In this document: positions 13,801-26,092 of the stretch, in pieces
Position numbering within the stretch: the first letter of the stretch is position 1
How the letters are laid out: the number at the start of each line of letters is the position of its first letter
DNA from: Aurelia coerulea
Taxonomy: Eukaryota; Cnidaria; Scyphozoa; Semaeostomeae; Ulmaridae
Length of the DNA stretch: 64,000 bases
Direction: 5' to 3'
NCBI GenBank assembly: GCA_039566865.1
Contig: CM076960.1
Span: 7,702,501 to 7,766,500, forward strand
The notes under the pieces: model-generated
Databases searched by the model: none
Told to the model about the DNA's origin: nothing
What the model saw: the letters and a program-made list of their open reading frames with translations, nothing else
Program-made: the position numbers and the translations under genes

Positions 13801-15247
13801 CAAAACTCTTTATAATATAAATTGTAGCTATTAAAGTACGTTAATCCACAAGTTTTGTGTTTATATTTTGTTTTCTTTGAGAAAATAAACATTTAATTAA
13901 TCGATGTTTGCTTATGCAGTGAAGCTAAAATTAGACTAAAGAAAAAACTAATGTCTATAGCAATGTTTCGAAAAATAGTTGCTGCAGTACTAATATAGTG
14001 TTATAAAAGATGTTACTGGCAGAACTAAAGTTTTATAGGACGATGAGTGCAATAGTCTTTATAATATAAATTGTAGCTATTAAAGTACGTTAATCCATAC
14101 TTTTTGTGTTGATATTTTGTTTTCTTTGAGAAAATAAACATTTAATTATTCGATGTTTGTTTATGCCGTAAAGCTAAAATTAAAGCTAAAGCAAAAGAAA
14201 ATACCAATATCTATAGTAATAAATCCGATAATGGTTGCTGCAGCACTAATATAGTGTTATAAAAGATGTTACTGGCAGAAATAAAGTTTTAAAGAACGAT
14301 GAGTGCAAAACTCTTTATAGTATCATTTCTAGCTATTAAAGTACGTTAATCCACACTTTTTGTGTTTATATTTTGATTTCTTTAAGAAAATAAACATTTA
14401 ATTAATCGATGTTTGTTTATGCAGTGAAGCTAAAATGAGACTAAAGAAAAAACTAATGTCCATAGTAATACTTCGAAAAATAGTTGCTGCAGCACTAATA
14501 TAGTGTTATAAAAGATGTTAGTGGCAGAACTAAAGTTTTAAAGAACGATGAGTGCTAAACGCTCTATAATAAAAATTGTAGCTAATAAAGTACGTTAATC
14601 CATACTTTTTGTGTTGATATTTTGTTTTCTTTGAGAAAATAAACATTTAATTATTCGATGTTTGTTTATGCAGTAAAGCTAAAATTAAAGCTAAAGCAAA
14701 AGAAAATACCAATATCTATAGTAATGTATCCGAGAATGGTTGCTGCAGCACTAATATAGTGTTATAAAAGATGTTACTGGCAGAACTAAAGTTTTAAAGA
14801 ACGATGAGTGCAAAACTCTTTATAATATAAATTGTAGCTTTTAAAGTATATTAATCCAAAACTTTTGTTTTTATATTTTGCTTTCTTTAAGAAAATAAAC
14901 ATTTAATTAATCGATGTTTGTTTATGTAGTGAAGCTAAAATGAGACTAAAGAAAAAGCTAATGTCTATAGTAATGTTTCGAAAAATAGTTGCAGCAGTAC
15001 TAATATAGTGTTATAAAAGATGTTACTGGCAGAACTAAAGTTTTATAGGACGATGAGTGCAATAGTCTTTATAATATAAATTGTAGCTATTAAAGTACGT
15101 TAATCCATACTTTTTGTGTTTATATTTTGTTTTCTTTAAGAAAATAAACATTTAATATTTCGATGTTTCTTTATGCAGTAAAGCTAAAAATAAAGCTAAA
15201 GCAAAAGAAAATACCAATGTCTATAGTAATGTATCCGAGAATGGTTG
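10885..15247 (+). repeat. Higher-order unit beta-2 (4363 bp)
   Basis: This is the counterpart of beta-1, starting 8239 bp after it. It repeats the GCTTATTCAG and TTTTAATGAGCGATG marks and the internal about 1-kb duplication, here 1009 bp (13306 and 14315). It also has an extra copy of the GTGCTAAACGCTC monomer near 12300, about 1240 bp (five monomers) before the standard one near 13540, which beta-1 lacks. Both copies of its internal duplication read GTATCATTTCTAGC, whereas both copies in beta-1 read GTATAATTTCTAGC. Confidence 0.85.
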
Positions 15248-17500
15248 CTGCAGCACTAATATACTGCTATAAAAGAAGCTACTGGCAGAACCATAGTTTA
15301 AATGCACGATGAGTGCAATACCTTTGATAATAAAAATTGTGGCAACTAAAGTACGTTAAAGTACAAATATAGTGTTATAAAAGATGTTACTGGCAGAACT
15401 AAAGTTTTAAAGAACCATGAGTGCAAAACTCTTTATAATATAAATTGTAGCTATTAAAGTACGTTAATCTACAATTTTTGTGTCTATATTTTGTTTTCTT
15501 TGAGAAAATAAACATTTAATTAATCGATGTTTGCTTATGCAGTAAAGCTAAATTGAGACTAAAGAAAAAACTAATGTCTATAGTAATGTTTCGAAAAAGA
15601 GTTGCTGCAGCAATAATGTAGTGTTATAAAAGATGTTACTGGCAGAACTAAAGTTTTAAAGAACGATGAGTGCAAAGCTCTTTATAATATAAATTGTAGC
15701 TATTAAAGTACGTTAATCCACAATTTTTGTGTTTATATTTTGTTTTCTTTAAGAAAATAAACATTTAATTAATCGATGTTTGCTTATGCAGTAAAGCTAA
15801 AATGAGACTAAAGAAAAAACTAATGTCTATAGTAATATTTCAAAAAATAGTTGCTGCAGTACTAATATAGTGTTCTAAAAGATGTTACTGGCAGAACTAA
15901 AGTTTTAAAGGACGATTAGTTCAATACTCTTTATAATATAAATTGTAGCTATTAAAGTACGTTAATCAACACTTTTTGCGTTTATATTTTGCTTTCTTTG
16001 AGAAAATAAACATTTAATTGATCGATGTTTGTTTATGCAGTAAAGCTAAAATGACACTAAAGAAAAAACTAATGTGTAGAGTAATTTTTACAACAATGGT
16101 TGCTGCAGCACTAATTTAGTGCTATAAAAAAGTTACTGGCAGAACTAAAGTTTTAAAGAACAATGAGTGCAATACTCTTTATAATATAAATTGTAGCTAT
16201 TAAAGTATATTAATCCACAATTTTTGTGTTTATATTTTGCTTTCTTAAAGAAAATAAACATGTAATTAATCGATGTTTGTTTATGCAGTGAAGCTAAAAT
16301 GAGACTAAAGAAAAAACTAATGTCTATAGTAATGTTTCGAAAAATAGTTGCTGCAGTACTAATATAGTGTTATAAAAGATGTTACTGTCAGAACTAAAGT
16401 TTTATAGGACGATGAGTGCAATAGTCTTTATAATATAAATTGTAGCTATTAAAGTACGTTAATCCACACTTTTTGTGTTTATATTTTGTTTTCTTTGAGA
16501 AAATAAACATTTAATTAATCGATGTTTGTTGATGCAGTGAAGCTAAAATGAGACTAAAGAAAAAACTAATGTCTATAGTAATATTTCGAAAAATAGTTGC
16601 TGCAGCAATAATATAGTGTTATAATAGATGTTACTGGCAGAACTAAAGTTTTAAAGAGCGATGAGTGCAAAACTCTTTATGATATAAATTGTAGCTATTA
16701 AAGTACGTTAATCCACACTTTTTGTGTTTATATTTTGTTTTCTTTAAGAAAATAAACATTTAGTTAATCGATGTTTGTTTATGCATTGAAGCTAAAATGA
16801 GACTAAAGAAAAAACTAATGTCTATAGTAATATTTCGAAAAATAGTTGCTGCAGCAATAATATAGTTTTATAATAGATGTTACTGGCAGATATAAAGTTT
16901 TAAAGAGCGATGAGTGCAAAATTCTTTATGATATAAATTGTACCTATTAAAGTACGTTAATCCACAATTTTTGTATTTATATTTTGTTTTCTTTGAGAAA
17001 ATAAACATTTAATTAATCGATGTTTGCTTATGCAGTAAATTTAAAATGAGACTAAAGAAAAAACTAAAGTGTAGAGTAATTTTTACAACAATGGTTGCTG
17101 CAGCACTAATTTAGTGCTATAAAAAAGTTACTGGCAGAACTAAAGTTTTAAAGAACAATGAGTGCAATACTCTTTATAATATAAATTGTAGCTATTAAAG
17201 TATATTAATCCACAATTCTTGTGTTTATATTTTGCTTTCTTTAAGAAAATAAACATGTAATTAATCGATGTTTGTTTATGCAGTGAAGCTAAAATGAGAC
17301 TAAAGAAAAAACTAATGTCTATAGTAATGTTTCGAAAAATAGTTGCTGCAGCAATAATATAGTGTTATAAAAGATGTTACTGGCAGAACTAAAGTTTTAT
17401 AGGACGATGAGTGCAATAGTCTTTATAATATAAATTGTAGCTATTAAAGTACGTTAATCCACACTTTTTGTGTTTATATTTTGTTTTCTTTAAGAAAATA
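15248..17500 (+). repeat. Higher-order unit alpha-3, interrupted at its right side
   Basis: The unit opens with the composite monomer (15248-15604) 8217 bp after that of alpha-2 and runs through the alpha order (GGACGATTAGTTC near 15910, GCATTGAAGC near 16790, GGCAGATATAAAG near 16885). It does not reach the usual end monomers; the sequence passes into B-like monomers near 17500. It carries single-copy private changes (ATAGTTTTATAATAG near 16862, TTGTACCTATTAAAG near 16940), as expected for a unit at the edge of a homogenised domain. Confidence 0.75.
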
Positions 17501-18240
17501 AACATTTAATTGATCGATGTTTGTTTATGCAGTAAAGCTAAAATGAGACTAAAGAAAAAACTAATGTCTATAGTAATGTTTCGAAAAATAGTTGCTGCAG
17601 TACTAATATAGTGTTATAAAAGATGTTAGTGGCAGAACTAAAGTTTTAAAAGACGATGAGTTCAATACCCTTTATAATATAAATTGTACCAACTTAGTTA
17701 CGTTAATCAACACTTTTTGTGTTGATATTTTGTTTTCTTTGAGAAAATAAACATTTAATTGATCGATGTTTGTTTATGCAGTAAAGCTAAAATTACACTA
17801 AAGAAAAAACTAAAGTCTATAGTAACTTTTACAACAATGGTTGCTGCAGCACTAATACAGTGCTATGAAAAGAGTTGCTGGCAGAACTAAAGTTTTAAAG
17901 AACAATGAGTGCAATACTCTTTATAATATAAATTGTAGCTATTAAAGTACGTTAATCCACAATTTTTGTGTTTATATTTTGTTTTCTTTAAGAAAATAAA
18001 CATTTAATTAATCGATGTTTGTTTATGCAGTGAAGCTAAAATGAGACTAAAGAAAAAACTAATGTCTATAGTATTATTTCGAAAAATAGTTGCTGCAGCA
18101 CTAATATAGTGTTATAATAGATCTTACTGGCAGAACTAAAGTTTTAAAGGACGATGAGTGCAATACTCTTTATAATATAAATTGTAGCTATTAAAGTACG
18201 TTAATCCAAACTTTTTGTGTTTATATTTTGTTTTCTTTGA
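17500..18240 (+). repeat. A-to-B transition monomers
   Basis: About three monomers mix the two families. They keep TTTCGAAAAATAG and GTGTTATAAAAG but show B-like CAGTAAAGC and AATTGATCGATG. One has rare forms AAAAGACGATGAGTTCAATACCC and TTGTACCAACTTAGTTACG (about 17647-17703) together with GTGTTGATATTTTG. Another reads GCACTAATACAGTGCTATGAAAAG (about 17848), which breaks the dyad and the TATA-like motif. Divergent monomers at the join between two amplified domains are expected when homogenisation is weaker at the edges. Confidence 0.65.
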
Positions 18241-21200
18241 GAAAATAAACATTTGCTTAATCGATGTTTGTTTATGCAGTAAAGCTAAAATGAGACGAAA
18301 GAAAAAACTAATGTCTATATTAATGTTTCCAAGAATGGTTGCTGCAGCACTAATATAGTGCTATAAAAGAAGTTACTGGCAGAACTATAGAATGCACGAT
18401 GAGTGCAATACCCTTGATAATAAAAATTGTGGCAACTAAAGTACGTTAAACAACACTTTTTGTATTTATATTTTGCTTCCTTTGAGAAAATAAACATTTA
18501 ATTGATCGATGTTTGTTTATGCAGTGAAGCTAAAATGAGTCTAAAGAAAAAACTAATGTCTATAGTAATGTTTCGAAAAATTGTTGCTACAGTACTAATA
18601 TAGTGTTATAAAAGATGTTACTGGCAGAACTAAAGTTTTAAAGGACGATGAGTGCAATACTCCTTATAATATAAATTGTAGCTATTAAAGTACGTTAATC
18701 CACACTTTTTGTGTTTATATTTTGTTTTCTTTGAGAAAATAAACATTTGCTTAATCGATGTTTGTTTATGCAGTAAAGCTAAAATGAGACTAAAGAAAAA
18801 ACTAATGTCTATATTAATGTTTCCAAGAATGGTTGCTGCAGCACTAATATAGTGCTATAAAAGAAGTTACTGGCAGAACTATAGTTTTATGGGACGATGA
18901 GTGCAATACTCTTAATAATATGAATTGCAGCTACTAAAGTACGTTAATCCACACTTTTTGTGTTTATATTTTGTTTTCTTTGAGAAAATAAACATTTGCT
19001 TAATCGATGTTTGTTTATGCAGTAAAGCTAAAATTAAAGCTAAAACTAAAGAAAATACCAATGTCTATAGTAATTTTTACAAGAATAGTTGCTGCAGCAC
19101 TAATATAGTGCTATAAAAGAAATTACTGGCAGAACTAAAGTTTTAAAGAACGATGAGTGCAAAACTCTTTATAATATAAATTGTAGCTATTAAAGTACGT
19201 TAATCCACACTTTTTGTGTTTATATTTTGTTTTCTTTGAGAAAATAAACATTTAATTGATCGATGTTTGTTTATGCAGTAAAGCTAAAATGAGACTAAAG
19301 AAAAAACTAATGTCTATAGTAATGTTTCGAAAATAGTTGCTGCAGCACTAATATAGTGCTATAAAAGAAGTTACTGGCAGAACTATAGTGTTAAATGGAC
19401 GATGAGTGCAATACTCTTTATAATATAAATTGTGGCTACTAAAGTACGTTAATCCACACTTTTTGTGTTTATATTTTGTTTTCTTTGAGAAAATAAACAT
19501 TTAATTAATCGATGTTTGTTTATGCAGTAAAGCTAAAATGAAACTAAAGAAAAAACTACCAATGTCTATAGTAATGTTTCCAAGAATGGTTGCTGCAGCA
19601 CTAATATAGTGTTATAAAAGAAGTTACTGGCAGAACTAAAGTTTTAAAGGACGATGAGTGCAATACTCTTTATAATATAAATTGTAGCTACTAAAGTACG
19701 TTAATCCACACTTTTGTGTTTATATTTTGTTTTCTTTGAGAAAATAAACATTTAATTAATCGATGTTTGTTTATGCAGTAAAGCTAAAATGAGACTAAAG
19801 AAAAAACTAATGTCTATAGTAATATTTCAAAAATAGTTGCTGCAGCACTAATATAGTGTTATAAAAGATGTTACTGGCAGAACTAAAGTTTTAAAGAACG
19901 ATGAGTGCAAACTCTTATAATATAAATTGTAGCTACTAAAGTACGTTAATCCACACTTTTTGTGTTTATATTTTGTTTTCTTTGAGAAAATAAACATTTA
20001 ATTGTTCGATGTTTGTTTATGCAGTGAAGCTAAAATGAGACTAAAGAAAAAACTAATGTCTATAGTAATGTTTCGAAAAATAGTTGCTGCAGTACTAATA
20101 TAGTGTTATAAAAGATGTTACTGGCAGAACTAAAGTTTTAAAGGACGATGAGTGCAATACTCTTTATAATATAAATTGTAGCTATTAAAGTACGTTAATC
20201 CACACTTTTTGTGTTTATATTTTGTTTTCTTTGAGAAAATAAACATTTAATTAATCGATGTTTGTTTATGCAGTGAAGCTAAAATGAGACTAAAGAAAAA
20301 ACTAATGTCTATAGTAATATTTCGAAAAATAGTTGCTGCAGCACTAATATAGTGTTATAATAGATCTTACTGGCAGAACTAAAGTTTTAAAGGACGATGA
20401 GTGCAATACTCTTTATAATAAAAATTGTGGCTACTAAAGTACGTTAATCAACACTTTTTGTGTTTATATTTTGTTTTCTTTGAGAAAATAAACATTTAAT
20501 TAATCGATGTTTGTTTATGCAGTAAAGCTAAAATGAGACTAAAGAAAAAACTAATGTCTATAGTAATGTTTCGAAAAATAGTTGCTGCAGCACTAATATA
20601 GTGTTATAAAAGATGTTACTGGCAGAACTAAAGTTTTAAAGGACGATGAGTGCAATACTCTTTATAATATAAATTGTAGCTATTAAAGTACGTTAATCCA
20701 CACTTTTGTGTTTATATTTTGTTTTCTTTGAGAAAATAAACATTTAATTAATCGATGTTTGTTTATGCAGTAAAGCTAAAATGAGACTAAAGAAAAAACT
20801 AATGTCTATAGTAATATTTCGAAAAATAGTTGCTGCAGTACTAATATAGTGTTATAAAAGATGTTACTGGCAGAACTAAGTTTTAAAGGAGGATGAGTGC
20901 AATACTCTCTATAATATAAATTGTAGCTACTAAAGTACGTTAACCCACACTTTTTGTGTTTATATTTTGTTTTCTTTGAGAAAATAAACATTTAATTAAT
21001 CGATGTTTGTTTATGCAGTAAAGCTAAAATGAGACTAAAGAAAAAACTAATGTCTATAGTAATGTTTCCAAGAATGGTTGCTGCAGCACTAATATAGTGC
21101 TATAAAAGAAGTTACTGGCAGAACTATAGTTTTAAAGGACGATGAGTGCAATACTCTTAATAATATGAATTGTAGCTACTAAAGTACGTTAATCCACACT

Positions 21201-22332
21201 TTTTGTGTTTATATTTTGTTTTCTTTGAGAAAATAAACATTTAATTAATCGATGTTTGTTTATGCAGTAAAGCTAAAATTAAAGCTAAAGCAAAAGAAAA
21301 TACCAATGTCTATAGTAATGTATCCGAGAATGGTTGCTGCAGCACTAATATACTGCTATAAAAGAAGCTACTGGCAGAACTATAGTTTAAATGCACGATG
21401 AGTGCAATACCCTTTATAATAAAATTTTGGCTACTAAAGTACGTTAAACAACACTTTTTGTGTTTATATTTTGCTTTCTTTGAGAAAATAGACATTTAAT
21501 TGATCGATGTTTGTTTATGCAGTGAAGCTAAAATGAGAGTAAAGAAAAAACTAATGTCTATAGTAATGTTTCGAAAAATAGTTGCTGCAGTACTAATATA
21601 GTGTTATAAAAGATGTTACTGGCAGAACTAAAGTTTTAAAGGACGATGAGTGCAATACTCTTTATAATATAAATTGTAGCTATTAAAGTACGTTAATCAA
21701 CACTTTTTGTGTTTATATTTTGTTTTCTTTGAGAAAATAAACATTTGCTTAATCGATGTTTGTTTATGCAGTAAAGCTAAAATGAGACTAAAGAAAAAAC
21801 TAATGTCTATATTAATGTTTCCAAGAATGGTTGCTGCAGCACTAATATAGTGCTATAAAAGAAGTTACTGGCAGAACTATAGTTTAAATGCACGATGAGT
21901 GCAATACCATTTATAATGAAAATTGTGGCTACTAAAGTACGTTAAACAACACTTTTTGTGTTTATATTTTGCTTCCTTTGAGAAAATAAACATTTAATTG
22001 ATCGATGTTTGTTTACGCAGTGAAGCTAATATGAGACTAAAGAAAAAACTAATGTCTATAGTAATGTTTCGAAAGATAGTTGCTGCAGTACTAATATAGT
22101 GCTATAAAAGAAGTTACTGGCAGAACTAAAGTTTTAAAGGACGATGAGTGCAATACTCTTTATAATATAAAATTGTAGCTATTAAAGTACGTTAATCAAC
22201 ACTTTTTGTGTTTATATTTTGTTTTCTTTGAGAAAATAAACATTTAATTGATCGATGTTTGTTTATGCAGTAAAGCTAAAATGAGACTAAAGAAAAAACT
22301 AATGTCTATATTAATGTTTTCAAGAATGGTTG

Positions 22333-22500
22333 CTGCAGCACTAATATAGTGCTATAAAAGAAGTTACTGGCAGAACTATAGTTTTATGGGATGATGAGTG
22401 TACGTTAATCAACACTTTTTTGTTTATGCAGTAAAGCTAAAATTAAAGCTAAAGCTAAAGAAAATACCAATGTCTATAGTAATGTTTCCGAAAATGGTTG
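22333..22500 (+). repeat. Shortened monomer, 168 bp
   Basis: PstI to PstI is only 168 bp. Two deletions are visible. GATGATGAGTG joins directly to TACGTTAATC, losing the segment with TTTATAATATAAATTG. Then AACACTTTTTT joins GTTTATGCAG, skipping from the first GTTTAT of the monomer to the second and removing the TTTTCT hairpin, AATAAA and the ATCGAT site. It is the fifth member of a six-monomer module that recurs near 28848 and 47057. Confidence 0.85.
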
Positions 22501-22749
22501 CTGCAGCACTAATATAGTGTTATAAAAAAAGTTACTGGCAGAACTAAAGTTTTAAAGAACGATGAGTGCAATACTCTTTATAATATAAATTGTAGCTATT
22601 AAAGTACGTTAATCAACACTTTTTGTGTTTATATTTTGTTTTCTTTGAGAAAATAAACATTTAATTGATCGATGTTTGTTTATGCAGTAAAGCTAAAATG
22701 AGACTAAAGAAAAAACTAATGTCTATAGTAATTTTTACAAGAATGGTTG

Positions 22750-23024
22750 CTGCAGCACTAATATAGTGCTATAAAAGAAGTTACTGGCAGAACTAAAGTT
22801 TTAAAGGACGATGAGTGCAATACTCTTTATAATATAAATTGTAGCTACTAAAGTACGTTAATCCACACTTTTTGTGTTTATATTTTGTTTTCTTTGAGAA
22901 AATAAACATTTGCTTAATCGATGTTTGTTTATGCAGTAAAGCTAAAATCGATGTTTGTTTATGCTAAAGCTAAAAAAACTAAAGAAAATACCAATGTCTA
23001 TAGTAATGTTTCCGAGAATGGTTG
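22750..23024 (+). repeat. Lengthened monomer, 275 bp, with local duplication
   Basis: The stretch ATCGATGTTTGTTTATGC occurs twice in this unit, at about 22918-22934 and again at about 22948-22964, followed by an irregular GCTAAAAAAACTAAAG. The second copy is fused into the TAAAGC-rich part where S and L monomers differ. This looks like a short forward slippage or template switch within one monomer. Confidence 0.8.
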
Positions 23025-25787
23025 CTGCAGCACTAATATAGTGCTATAAAAGAAGTTACTGGCAGAACTATAGTTTTATGGGACGATGAGTGCAATACTC
23101 TTAATAATATGAATTGCAGCTATTAAAGTACGTTAAACAACACTTTTTGTGTTTATATTTTGTTTTCTTTGAGAAAATAAACATTTAATTGATCGATGTT
23201 TGTTTATGCAGTGAAGCTAAAATGAGACTAAAGAAAAAACTACTTTCTATAGTAATGTTTCAAAAATAGTTGCTGCAGCACTAATATAGTGTTATAAAAG
23301 ATGTTACTGGCAGAACTAAAGTTTTAAAGGACGATGAGTTGCAATACTCTTTATAATATAAATTGTAGCTATTAAAGTACGTTAATCAACACTTTTTGTG
23401 TTTATATTTTGTTTTCTTTGAGAAAATAAACATTTGCTTAATCGATGTTTGTTTATGCAGTAAAGCTAAAATGAGACTAAAGAAAAAACTAATGTCTATA
23501 GTAATGTTTCGAAAAATAGTTGCTGCAGCACTAATATAGTGTTATAAAAGAAGTTACTGGCAGAACTAAAGTTTTAAAGGACGATGAGTGCAATACTCTT
23601 TATAATATAAATTGTAGCTACTAAAGTACGTTAATCAACACTTTTTGTGTTTATATTTTGTTTTCTTTGAGAAAATAAACATTTAATTAATCGATGTTTG
23701 TTTATGCAGTAAAGCTAAAATTAAAGCTAAACTAAAGAAAAACTAATGTCTATAGTAATGTTTCCGAGAATGGTTGCTGCAGCACTAATATAGTGCTATA
23801 AAAGAAGTTACTGGCAGAACTATAGTTTTAAAGGACGATGAGTGCAATACTCTTAATAATATGAATTGTAGCTACTAAAGTACGTTAATCCACACTTTTT
23901 GTGTTTATATTTTGTTTTCTTTGAGAAAATAAACATTTAATTAATCGATGTTTGTTTATGCAGTAAAGCTAAAATGAGACTAAAGAAAAAACTAATGTCT
24001 ATAGTAATGTTTCCAAGAATGGTTGCTGCAGCACTAATATAGTGCTATAAAAGAAGTTACTGGCAGAACTATAGTTTTAAAGGACGATGAGTGCAATACT
24101 CTTTATAATATAAATTGTAGCTACTAAAGTACGTTAATCCACACTTTTTGTGTTTATATTTTGTTTTCTTTGAGAAAATAAACATTTAATTAATCGATGT
24201 TTGTTTATGCAGTAAAGCTAAAATTAAAGCTAAAGCAAAAGAAAATACCAATGTCTATAGTAATGTATCCGAGAATGGTTGCTGCAGCACTAATATACTG
24301 CTATAAAAGAAGCTACTGGCAGAACTATAGTTTAAATGCACGATGAGTGCAATACCCTTTATAATAAAAATTGTGGCTACTAAAGTACGTTAAACAACAC
24401 TTTTTGTGTTTATATTTTGCTTCCTTTGAGAAAATAAACATTTAATTGATCGATGTTTGTTTATGCAGTGAAGCTAAAATGAGACTAAAGAAAAAACTAA
24501 TGTCTATAGTAATGTTTCGAAAAATAGTTGCTGCAGTACTAATATAGTGTTATAAAAGATGTTACTGGCAGAACTAAAGTTTTAAAGGACGATGAGTGCA
24601 ATACTCTTTATAATATAAATTGTAGCTATTAAAGTACGTTAATCAACACTTTTTGTGTTTATATTTTGTTTTCTTTGAGAAAATAAACATTTGCTTAATC
24701 GATGTTTGTTTATGCAGTAAAGCTAAAATGAGACTAAAGAAAAAACTAAAGTCTATAGTAATGTATCCGAGAATGGTTGCTGCAGCACTAATATAGTGCT
24801 ATAAAAGAAGTTACTGGCAGAACTATAGTTTTAAAGGACGATGAGTGCAATACTCTTATAATAAAAATTGTAGCTACTAAAGTACGTTAAATAACACTTT
24901 TTGTGTTTATATTTTGTTTTCTTTGAGAAAATAAACATTTAAATAATCGATGTTTGTTTATGCAGTAAAGCTAAAACGAGACTAAAGAAAAAACTAATGT
25001 CTATAGTAATGTTTCCAAGAATGGTTGCTGCAGCACTAATATAGTGTTATAAAAGATGTTACTGGCAGAACTAAAGTTTTAAAGGACGATGAGTGCAATA
25101 CTCTTTATAATATAAATTGTAGCTATTAAAGTACGTTAATCAACACTTTTTGTGTTTATATTTTGTTTTCTTTGAGAAAATAAACATTTAATTAATCGAT
25201 GTTTGTTTATGCAGTAAAGCTAAAATTAAAGCTAAAACTAAAGAAAATACCAATGTCTATAGTAATGTTTCCGAGAATGGTTGCTGCAGCACTAATATAG
25301 TGCTATAAAAGAAGTTACTGGCAGAACTATAGTTTTATGGGACGATGAGTGCAATACTCTTAATAATATGAATTGCAGCTACTAAAGTACGTTAATCCAC
25401 ACTTTTTGTGTTTATATTTTGTTTTCTTTGAGAAAATAAACATTTGCTTAATCGATGTTTGTTTATGCAGTAAAGCTAAAATTAAAGAAAAGACTAAAGA
25501 AAATACCAATGTCTAAAGTAATGTTTCCGAGAATGGTTCCTGCACCACTAATGTAGTGCTATAACTGAAGTTACTGGCAGAACTATAGTTTTATGGGACG
25601 ATGAGTGCAATACTCTTATAATATAAATTGTAGCTACTAAAGTACGTTAATCAACACTTTTTGTGTTTATATTTTGTTTTCTTTGAGAAAATAAACATTT
25701 AATTGATCGATGTTTGTTTATGCAGTAAAGCTGAAATGAGACTAAAGAAAAAACTAATGTCTATATTAATGTTTCCAAGAATGGTTG

Positions 25788-26092
25788 CTGCAGCACTAAT
25801 ATAGTGCTATAAAAAAGTTACTGGCAGAACTAAAGTTTTAAAGGACGATGAGTGCAATACTCTTTATAATATAAATTGTAGCTATTAAAGTACGTTAATC
25901 CACACTTTTTGTGTTTATATTTTGTTTTCTTTGAGTGCTTTCTTTGAGAGAAAAAAATAAACAAGAATTGTTTATATTTTGTTTTCTTTGAGAAAATACA
26001 TTAATCGATGTTTGTTTATGCAGTAAAGCTAAAATTAAAGCTAAAACTAAAGAAAATACCAATGTCTATAGTAATGTTTCCGAGAATGGTTG
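25788..26092 (+). repeat. Lengthened, scrambled monomer, 305 bp
   Basis: The TTTTCTTTGAG region is partly repeated: TTTGAGTGCTTTCTTTGAG at about 25931 is followed by an A-rich run, then AACAAGAATTGTTTATATTTTG, which restarts the T-rich segment. The AAGAATTGTTTAT join also occurs in the truncated monomers near 31281, 33650 and 48505. The following AAAATACATTAATCGATG has lost about ten bases. Confidence 0.8.

Larger units (their letters stand above)
1..17500 (+). repeat. Block A: A-type monomers in higher-order units
   Basis: Monomers here mostly carry GTGTTATAAAAGATG or GTGTTATAATAGATG after the PstI site, often CTTTAAGAAAATAAAC, GTGAAGC, and TTTCGAAAAATAG before the next PstI site. They are arranged as five higher-order units, each opened by a 357-bp composite monomer. 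Within a unit neighbouring monomers differ clearly, while equivalent monomers in successive units match and share private substitutions, which defines a higher-order repeat. No gene is present. The right edge is gradual: B-like variants such as AATTGATCGATG with CAGTAAAGC appear from about 17500. Confidence 0.85.

Noticed and set aside
18315..18497. Minus-strand open frame of about 60 codons, with similar ones at 20806-20991, 21310-21495 and 58045-58230.
   Set aside because: These are reverse-strand readings of single monomers opened by small indels. The same frame is closed in most other monomers, so there is no sign of selection for coding.
18925..19116. Open frame of 63 codons on the plus strand, with near-identical frames at 32743, 51245 and 52802.
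   Set aside because: It starts at a TTG inside the satellite and stays open only where TTTGCTTAATC or TTTACTTAATC replaces the usual TTTAATTAATC (which holds a stop) together with the L insertion. It spans less than one monomer, has no conserved start, and its near-identity follows from the repeat itself.
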